From assembly GCA_963556695.1 (NCBI GenBank), contig CAUWAG010000010.1, forward strand, positions 3,410,001 to 3,474,000: DNA of 64,000 nt. Direction: 5' to 3'. This document shows positions 57,611-64,000 of the stretch, piece by piece. This DNA is from Anthostomella pinea (lineage: Eukaryota; Ascomycota; Sordariomycetes; Xylariales; Xylariaceae). Under the pieces are notes generated by a model. The model saw only the letters and a list, made by a program, of their open reading frames with translations, had not been told where the DNA came from and did no database searches. The position numbers and the translations under genes are program-made. The number at the start of each line of letters is the position of its first letter. The stretch's first letter is position 1.

Positions 57611-60447
57611 GTACATCAAACGAAACATATCGACACAGGCATCTAGTCATCCATTCTGTGAATACAGCAGGGGGACAAAAGAGTGCAGGCCCTACAGAGT
57701 TAGCCATCAACCTGGCTGACTATAAAGGAGAACAAGCAGACATCATTCTGATGCAAGAGCCCTGGGTTGGCATACCACCAGGCAGGAGAATGGGAGTAAA
57801 GACACACCCTAATTACGATATATTCTCCCCAGTGGATTCCTGGGACAGCGACAGTACACGGCCCAGATCTCTCATCTATGTGAGAAAATACCTTCAAGCG
57901 GATCAACTTCGGCCCTATGCTACACGAGACATCACCTGGGTCAAGGTACAAGACATTACATTTGCCAGTGTCTACCAGCCATGTGACAACCCACAGGAAG
58001 TGGATGACATTCTGGAAGTATGGACTCCACCTTTTGGCTGCGTTATAGCTGGAGATTTCAATGCTGGCGACACATCCTGGGACTCAAGCGATCCAGGATA
58101 TCATGGTGGTGCTATACTTGCACAAACTATGGCAGACCACGGACTGGATCTGATTTCTGAACCAGATGTCCCGACACATGATGACAGAAATGTACTAGAT
58201 CTGGTGTTCTCTGATGTCCCCATGGCTGAAGCCTCAGTCAATGATGCACTTCAGTGCACCTCAGATCATAAGACATTACGAATAGTCATTCCAATCCAGG
58301 GAGATCTGGACCGAGTACCCAAGGCCAATCATTAGATAGTACCGGACGATAAACTACAGGAGCTGGCAGATAATGTCCAAACCAGGATTCATGAACTCCC
58401 CCGGCTGGGTGTATCCCCTGGCCAGGTGGACATCTTTACACAAAGCCTGATCAACATGATCCAAGGCTGTATCAGGACAGTGGGCAAGAGGCCCCGTCAA
58501 TCTAGGCCCACTGCTTGGTGGAATGATGACTGCAAAGCAGCTATTCAGACATATAGGGCCCTTTCCAAACAGACTACAAGCCAAGAAGGACGGAATTCAG
58601 CCCGACAGGAATTTCGCGGCGTGGTTCGGAAAGCTAGGAGAGAGTACTGGCAGACTCTAATCAATTCAGCAACTGAGCCAAAGGACCTATACAGAATCGT
58701 CTCTTGGCACAAGTTATCAGCAGGATTGCGTTCCCCTCCAATCATCATAAAAGACCAAATATTCGAGTCACAAGAGAGCAAGGCAAATGCATTACGCTCA
58801 GCCACGCTTGAACGAAGTACCTCAGACAATGATATCATCGACCCCTGGTCCGCTCAGATCATACAACCCAAGCCACACATCCCCCTTGAATACCACGTCG
58901 GACTGGAAGAGGCTGAAGGGTGCACTTTAGGAACCAAGAGCAACTCCCCGGGAGTAGATACCCTCACAGTACGGATTCTGAAAGCTTGCTGGCCAGTCAT
59001 TGGTGAACATATCAGAGCCCTTTTCCAGACCTGCCTACTGATTGGACACCACCCTAAACCATTCAAAGTAGCTGAGGTGGTGATGATCCCAAAACCAGGA
59101 AAGAAAGACTACTCCAATCCCAGGGCCTACAGACCAATATCGCTACTGTCATGTCTTGGCAAGGGCCTAGAACGACTCATTGCGAAAAGAATTACCTGGT
59201 TTGTTGTCAAACTTGGAATTCTAGCCCCACAACATTTTGGAGCTCTACCAAAGCGCTCTGCCACTGACCTGGTAGCTGCACTCATACACGATATTGAGCA
59301 GGCCCTTGACCAAGGCCTCGTTGCAACGGTAGTCACATCAGATGTGAAAGGGGCCTTTGATGCTGCCCTAATGGGACGGCTGGTGGTTCGCATGAGAGAA
59401 CAGGGCTGGCCAGGCTTTCTCATAAGATGGGTCCAGTCGTTCATGTCCGAGCGGTCCGCAAGAGTTCGGTTTGAAGGTACTGTGACCGATATAAAAGCTC
59501 TCACTTGTGGGCTCTCACAAGGCTCACCAGTCTCTCCAATCCTCTACATGCTGTATACAGAGCCAATCTGTGCCCGACTTGGCATGAAAAAAAGACGCTT
59601 TGGATATGCAGATGACCTAGCAACACTCTGCATTGGAAAGAACCTTAAAGAAACAGCTACAGAGGCTTCTGAAAACCTTTATTTACTCAACTAATAGGGA
59701 CATAACAATGCTATTGAATTTGATCCCGACAAAACCAAGATCATGCACTTCTCACGGAAAAAGAACTCAAACAATCCCCCAATTTGCCACGGAACAATGA
59801 ACAAAACAGCTAAGCATTCCATGCGATGGCTAGGTGTCTTTCTGGATAGGAAACTAAACTTCAAAGACCATGTTTCTCACTGGGCCAAGAAAGCTAGTAG
59901 GGTAGCAAATCACCTTCGAGGACTATGCAACACAGTCAAAGGACTTCCAGTAAAGTCAATCAAGAGGGCTGTGAAAGCTTGTGTTATTCCTATTCTCACA
60001 CATGGCCTGGAGGCCTGGTACCCAGGAATCGAGAAAGCTGGGAGCTTAGGTGAGACATCAGCATGTCGCATTAAGGGGCTTCTTGGAACAATAGATGCCG
60101 TACTACGAACGGCGATCAGGGCTATCTTGCTAGTCTGGAAAACACACCCTGGACATATCTTACACTTTGAATCGCAGATTCCCCCAGCAGGAGTTCTTGC
60201 AGAGTCAATAAGACGACGTCACGGCCTCCGACTAGGACGAATAGATCAGAGACACCCTCTGGTTGGCAGGCTCCAAATACAAGCTCGCAAGGATCCAACA
60301 AGGCTACAAAGGAGCTTCCAGCTAGTCCCTGACTTCCAGAGACCAATACTTACCAGGCCATCATGGAAGAAGTGCCCAATCCGCAAAGACAAAGACAAAG
60401 AAACAGAGCTCTTCAAGCAATGGTTACGAGAGAAACGTGAACACTGA
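57604..60447 (+). pseudogene. LINE ORF2: endonuclease and reverse transcriptase, interrupted
   Basis: ATG 57604 overlaps the ORF1 stop (ATGTTAG). The endonuclease domain shows IILMQEPWVG, CVIAGDFNAGDTSW and TSDHKTLRI. TAG 58333-58335 ends it. The same frame continues with an RT domain: VVMIPKPGKKDYSNPRAYRP, VTSDVKGAFD, LSQGSPVSPILYML and the catalytic YADDLA. Two adjacent stops (TAA TAG, from 59692) follow YLLN, then GHNNAIEFDPDKTKIMHFSR continues to TGA 60445-60447. The stops fit C-to-T at CpA or G-to-A at TpG, the RIP pattern. The reverse transcriptase core motifs are otherwise intact. Confidence 0.85.
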
Positions 60448-60889
60448 CCTTGTCATCTACTCAGATGGATCACAGTTGGATGACCAAGGCACAATCCGCA
60501 CTGGATGGGGTTATACCATCAGGAAAGGCGGCACTACACAAGAAGTATACCGGGGAAGGGGCAGACTTCTACAAGCAGAAGTAGTAGATGCTGAAGTCCA
60601 TGGTGCTCTCCAAGGTCTTGCAGCAGCCAGGGCAATTGGACACGGAAAACAGCTATATGTCTGCCTGGACAACACGTCAGTGATAGATGGGCTCAATGGG
60701 ACTCCACCCAAGACATCACAAAACATTTTTCTACGATTTCAAGAACTTGCCACAGCACACACTCCTGGAGTGACCGTCAAATGGATTCCTGGACACAGAG
60801 ATATTGATGGCAATGAAGCTGCCGACACATTAGCAAAAGAGGGTGCCATGCTAGAAATAGACACAATAAGCCTTCCTACAATCTCTTAG
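60437..60889 (+). pseudogene. LINE ORF2 RNase H domain, shifted frame
   Basis: The catalytic acidic residues are visible in VIYSDGSQL (Asp), VVDAEVHGAL (Glu), VCLDNTSVID (Asp) and KWIPGHRDIDGNEAAD (Asp). It is one base out of frame with the RT segment, so a frameshift lies near 60440. It ends at TAG 60887-60889; scraps of the C-terminal region (HRLLAARSGHGDFARYHERF) are readable to about 61240 with more stops. Confidence 0.8.
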
Positions 60890-61483
60890 GTCAAAAGAGA
60901 TCTTAAAAAAAAGGGCAGAAAGGAGTTCAATTAATGGTAGAAAGACCAATCAAAATCTAGGTATCAAGAAGTATACTCACACACAATAACTGAAAGAGAC
61001 CTGATATCTTTTAAGAGGAGTACTTTACACAGACTTCTAGCGGCCAGATCTGGACATGGCGACTTTGCCAGATACCATGAACGCTTTGGGCACACAGACT
61101 CAAATGATCACTGCAGCTATGGTGAGAAAAAACACCACAACACATTTTCTTTTGTAAGAGGCTGGGGAACAATCGGCTACTGCCTAGGCATTCGCCTAGG
61201 GCAGCTTGTTTACAATACTTAGGGGAGAGGAGCACAGAATGGGCAAAATTCGTGGAGAAGAGCAAGTTCTTTTCAACAATCTGCCCCCGATAGATAGCCT
61301 TCCTTGAAGGACCAGATGGATGACCCCAAGGTCATACCGCCGCAACAACGGGGATGGGCCCGTGAGCGGGACTGACTGTACTTATTATCTTGAGACCTCC
61401 ACAACCCTGCGATGCAGAGGCTCTGGGAGGCGTGGTTTGCACTACTGAGGAGCTACCCCCACGTTAAATACAAAACAAACAAA

Positions 61484-61561
61484 CTTGTCGAAGGCATCCG
61501 CGTGCTGCTCTCACGCATGATCGCTAGCTTCGGACTTCGTATTCCCAACCCAGCAGATTAA
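61484..61561 (+). pseudogene. Host gene split by the LINE, 3' part
   Basis: Starts with the second copy of the 13-bp duplication (61484-61496). The frame that entered the LINE at NLVEG resumes here as LVEGIRVLLSRMIASFGLRI and ends PNPAD at TAA 61559-61561. One target copy plus the LINE account exactly for the interruption. Confidence 0.8.
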
Positions 61562-61904
61562 GATAATATCGATATTATGGAATCAATTCAGGCTCTGCTA
61601 TAACCTTAAGCAAATAAATAATGTTTTTTTTATTAGCTTATAGCTAAACTCTATTCGTTTTCTCTTTTAACCTTAACGCTACTAGTAAAACTTTCGTTTA
61701 TACGCTTTCGTTTAATAAGTTCCGAAAGCTTTATATAAAGATGGATCCTCGCACGGGAATTTTACAAAAATCTTTTTTACGCACTATATGTGTGAAGTCA
61801 GTGTGCAGAATACGTATCCATTCGCTCGTGATTTCTCTAAGGTTCAGTGTCTACCTAGTGCGGACACGAATACAGCTAAAATACAGTACGTACGTGTCCC
61901 GCTA
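61562..61904. other. AT-rich intergenic stretch
   Basis: AT-rich with TTCGTTTA words (61650-61730). No feature recognised; possibly decayed repeat DNA. Confidence 0.4.
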
Positions 61905-61970
61905 GCGTAATAGCTGAGCGGTGAGGCAACGGTCTCCCAACGACCGTCCCCAGCCACACACGAATCACCT
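61905..61970 (+). mobile_element. tRNA-derived SINE-like sequence
   Basis: It has an A-box-like TAGCTGAGCGGT (61911-61922), a 5-bp stem with 7-nt loop (CGGTC TCCCAAC GACCG, 61930-61946) where an anticodon arm would lie, and a degraded B-box (ACGAATCACC) at about 61958. Acceptor and D-stem pairing are poor, so it is a tRNA-like relic rather than a working tRNA gene. Confidence 0.4.
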
Positions 61971-62327
61971 GCGCCACAGCCTGCGCCACACACACTGAGG
62001 CACCACATCCGACACTATATATAATTATCTTTTTCGAACATTATCTAAAATATAATACATATCGGATCATCAGAGTCAGAACATGGGGGTGATGATCGGT
62101 CTAGTGCGTTGCGTTTTATCCATGGGTCTGGGGGACCAATCTAGTACTAAATACACACCAAAATACAAAGATGTACCCATCCATTGATCCTCCAGCCAAA
62201 GATCCCTTGTCTATCACCCATGAAAGCCACCTTTCCTGGTGCTTCCATCCCTTTATGCCAAGGTGCCTGCCTGACCCCTTGTCAGCTGGCAGCCTCCCTT
62301 ACTGCCACCATACTGCCACCACAATCC
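61971..62327. other. Downstream part of copia fragment 1 or its flank
   Basis: On the minus strand this follows the copia pol stop. I cannot define an LTR here. Nothing else recognised. Confidence 0.35.
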
Positions 62328-62633
62328 TCACACGCCCTCATGGGGGCAAGTGTGGGCAGCTGTCAGTGCCTTCTTCTTTGTGATCGTCTTCTTCAGGGGC
62401 TCCAACCCCAGAAGAGCCACAAAACGCGCGAACTTCGCGCCCTCTAGCGGCTTCGTAAACCCGTCTGCAGGGTTATCCTCTGAGGGAACCCACTGAGCGA
62501 TGACGTGACCAGCCTCGGCTTCCCGGCGTGCGTAGTTATACGCGATCCGAACGTGCCTCTTTGCTTTGTTCAGCGCTGAGGACTTCGTCCAGGCGATCGT
62601 GCCCAGGTTATCCTCGAGTATCGTGATCGATCC
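62328..62633 (-). mobile_element. Ty1-copia fragment 1: RNase H C-terminus of pol
   Basis: The minus-strand frame reads EDNLGTIAWTKSSALNKAKR, HVRIAYNYARREAEAGHVIA, then QWVPSEDNPADGFTKPLEGA and a tail to TGA at 62330-62328. This is the conserved end of copia pol (ADGFTKPL). The upstream part of pol is gone; sequence changes abruptly near 62634, where DNA flanking a different copia begins. Confidence 0.8.
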
Positions 62634-62866
62634 TGCTCACTGGCTCACCATGGTGATCCAGTGATCCAAATTCTTAGTCACGTGACCCAGGTTCTGCTGG
62701 TCACGTGATCTGTGTACCGTTGCTCCGTTGCTCCGATCTCTCCACTGATTAGCACCCCACTCACTGGTCAACCTGTTTCCAATCGTCCCCTCTGGGCCTG
62801 CTATGAGGCCGCACTGTTCGTTGGTTTGTAACAGGCAGCTTGACATTCAATGGTGGTACATGTACT
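62634..62866. other. Junction DNA between copia fragments
   Basis: Rich in GTCACGTGA and GATCCAGTGATCC words (62650-62720). It may be flank or internal sequence of a third element. Not resolved. Confidence 0.35.
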
Positions 62867-63048
62867 TGTTGGATGCAAGCGAATTCAGATTATTCAGGTT
62901 GTCAAGTGTGTTCTGTTGTTGTGCTTGTTCTTCTCTGCTTCTTCAGCGTACAGAGATTGATCATCTGTCTTCTTGGTGGGTCAGATGCCCTGTGCGTCTC
63001 TGCCCCACTGGAGATCTTCCGGTGTCTATTTCCGGCTCCCATTCAACA
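62867..63048 (-). repeat. Copia LTR, about 182 bp
   Basis: The ends are TGTTG and CAACA. On the minus strand it follows copia pol and a purine-rich tract (GTTCCTTGGGGGGTG, 63049-63063), the place of a 3' LTR. No second LTR lies in the window. Confidence 0.6.
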
Positions 63049-63370
63049 CACCCCCCAAGGAACAATTCCTTCCATTGGGGTTGTTCCTGAGCATTTGGTC
63101 TGGTTCTCTGATGATTCCTGTGATAGGTACACATCACCACATTCTCCACCGGGCAATAGATCTTCCATATGTTGAAGATCTTTGTCCGAGAGCTCTTTGG
63201 TTCGTTGTTGCTGTATCCGATCTCTTATATCCACGAGTCCTAATTGCCTCGTGAATTTTCTGAATGTTGCGGCAAGGAGTACTTTTGTCAAACCATCTGC
63301 CATCATATCCCCAGTAGGAACGTATTCCACCTTGATCCTCTTCCGTTGAGCTTCTTGTCGTAGCCAATGA
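63049..63370 (-). mobile_element. Ty1-copia fragment 2: end of pol
   Basis: The minus-strand frame reads HWLRQEAQRKRIKVEYVPTG, DMMADGLTKVLLAATFRKFT and RQLGLVDIRDRIQQQ, the C-terminus of copia pol (ADGLTK), ending near 63045. Its 5' portion is cut by the LINE 3' fragment at 63371. It differs from fragment 1, so a second family is present. Confidence 0.8.
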
Positions 63371-63492
63371 TTGTTTGTTTGTTTGTTTGTTTGTTTTGTT
63401 TGTTTTGTATTTAACGTGGGGGGTAGCTCCTCAGTAGTGCAAACCACGCCTCCCAGAGCCATTGCATCGCAAGGTTGTAGAGGTGTCAAATT
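63371..63492 (-). mobile_element. 5'-truncated LINE, 3' end only
   Basis: The minus strand reads CTCTGGGAGGCGTGGTTTGC and ACTACTGAGGAGCTAC, then CCACGTTAAATACAAAACAA and a (CAAA)n tail, nearly identical to 61410-61483 of the full LINE. About 120 bp remain, the usual result of aborted reverse transcription. It inserted into copia fragment 2. Confidence 0.85.
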
Positions 63493-63744
63493 AGATACAT
63501 TCAGATCCGCGCACGAGCCTATCCTCGCTGTAGCGGTACCAATCTGGAGTGTTCAGATGGTTTTAGTCAATACCCAAGCACGATTCCGTCAGAAAAACCT
63601 CCTATCTAGTGACAAAGCGACCCAGTGAACCTCAGTTCTCTGGTGTACATATCGTTCCAGTAGCCGTTCGATATATGTCGCATTGGTGGGTGGAGTAGGT
63701 GTTTGTTATCTGCTGGCGAGGGAAACCACAAGGGGGAAAACCTC
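63493..63744. other. Unassigned flank
   Basis: No gene or repeat recognised. Confidence 0.35.
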
Positions 63745-63898
63745 GCAGGAGTGGGTATTGTGGAGACAAGCTGCTTGGCTATCGGGCTCTGCGATAAAAT
63801 GGGGCCTCTCCACTGTCGTGTGCAGGAGTGGGTATTGTGGAGACAAGCTGCTTGGCTATCGGGCTCTGCGATAAAATGGGGCCTCTCCACTGTCGTGT
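63745..63898. repeat. 77-bp perfect tandem duplication
   Basis: GCAGGAGTGGGTATTGTGGA begins both copies, 63745-63821 and 63822-63898, with no mismatch seen. Confidence 0.9.
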
Positions 63899-63929
63899 GC
63901 TGGTTATCGACTCGCACAAGCCGGGTCAG

Positions 63930-64000
63930 AAAGGGGGCCATAGCAGGATTCGAACCCACTTGTTCTCGTCGCCCACCGCACAAACGAGAACACAACCAGG
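63930..64000 (-). tRNA. Possible tRNA or tRNA-derived element, cut by the window end
   Basis: The minus strand contains a perfect B-box GGGTTCGAATCC (63957-63946) inside a plausible T-arm, preceded by a stretch that could be a variable arm (GGTGGGCGACGAGAAC). The 5' half lies beyond 64000, so acceptor pairing and the A-box cannot be tested. It may be a real tRNA gene or another SINE-like relic. Confidence 0.4.

Larger units (their letters stand above)
55894..61483 (+). mobile_element. Tad1-like LINE retrotransposon, 5.59 kb, full-length structure
   Basis: In order: 5' UTR (with T13 at 56008-56020), ORF1 with zinc knuckles, ORF2 with an AP-like endonuclease, reverse transcriptase and RNase H, a 3' UTR, and an A-rich tail (ACAAAACAAACAAA) at 61470-61483. 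A perfect 13-bp target duplication flanks it. Endonuclease, RT and RNase H together with a fungal host indicate the Tad1 group. Stop codons and a frameshift make it inactive now. The 3' end matches the truncated copy at 63371-63492. Confidence 0.9.

Noticed and set aside
63361..63409. (GTTT)n array taken at first as a microsatellite
   Set aside because: It is the reverse complement of the LINE A-rich tail, as shown by the adjoining 3' UTR match.
1..64000. CRISPR arrays, bacterial operons or a phage region
   Set aside because: No regularly spaced repeats; spliced genes throughout show a eukaryotic nuclear genome.

Overview
This window is nuclear DNA of a filamentous ascomycete (Pezizomycotina; Sordariomycetes is my best guess, not proven). 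The evidence is short GT..AG introns of about 50-125 bp with CTGAC/CTAAC branch points, a HET-domain gene, an Hce2/Ecp2-type secreted protein, a Tad1-like LINE, a pogo-type DNA transposon, and stop codons of the kind left by repeat-induced point mutation (RIP).

The conserved backbone holds intact housekeeping genes, several in head-to-head pairs. These are a tiny complex I subunit and the CDK9-like kinase bur1 (3.7-6.6 kb); a small membrane protein and the SNF1/AMPK beta subunit (7.1-11.0 kb); kae1 (12.6-13.7 kb); the NuA4 subunit epl1 and calcineurin B (15.7-20.1 kb); an unnamed conserved protein (26.4-27.9 kb); and mitochondrial ribosomal protein uS9m with elongation factor eEF1B-gamma (35.2-38.2 kb). 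Two long stretches (20.1-26.4 and 27.9-35.2 kb) hold no gene I can support. The second contains a 175-bp fold-back (MITE-like) element and an AT-rich block.

From 38 kb to the end the window is accessory in character. It holds small Cys-rich genes, an Hce2-type effector candidate, a carboxypeptidase S, a homoserine-acetyltransferase-like hydrolase, and two neighbouring nucleotidyltransferase-fold genes. It also holds many genes broken by small indels, short tandem duplications or in-frame stops. A HET gene and a cyclopropane-synthase-like methyltransferase at the left end are broken in the same way. A 1.93-kb pogo-like element (90-bp inverted repeats, TA target duplication) sits between a frameshifted phosphoesterase gene and the nucleotidyltransferase pair.

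The right end (55.9-64 kb) is a transposon cluster. A 5.6-kb LINE, flanked by a 13-bp target duplication, splits the last coding exon of a host gene so that the two halves still match in frame. Beyond it lie a tRNA-derived SINE-like sequence, pieces of two copia elements, a 5'-truncated copy of the same LINE family, a 77-bp tandem duplication and a Pol III B-box cut by the window end. Exon boundaries are read by eye from splice signals and frame, without transcript data.
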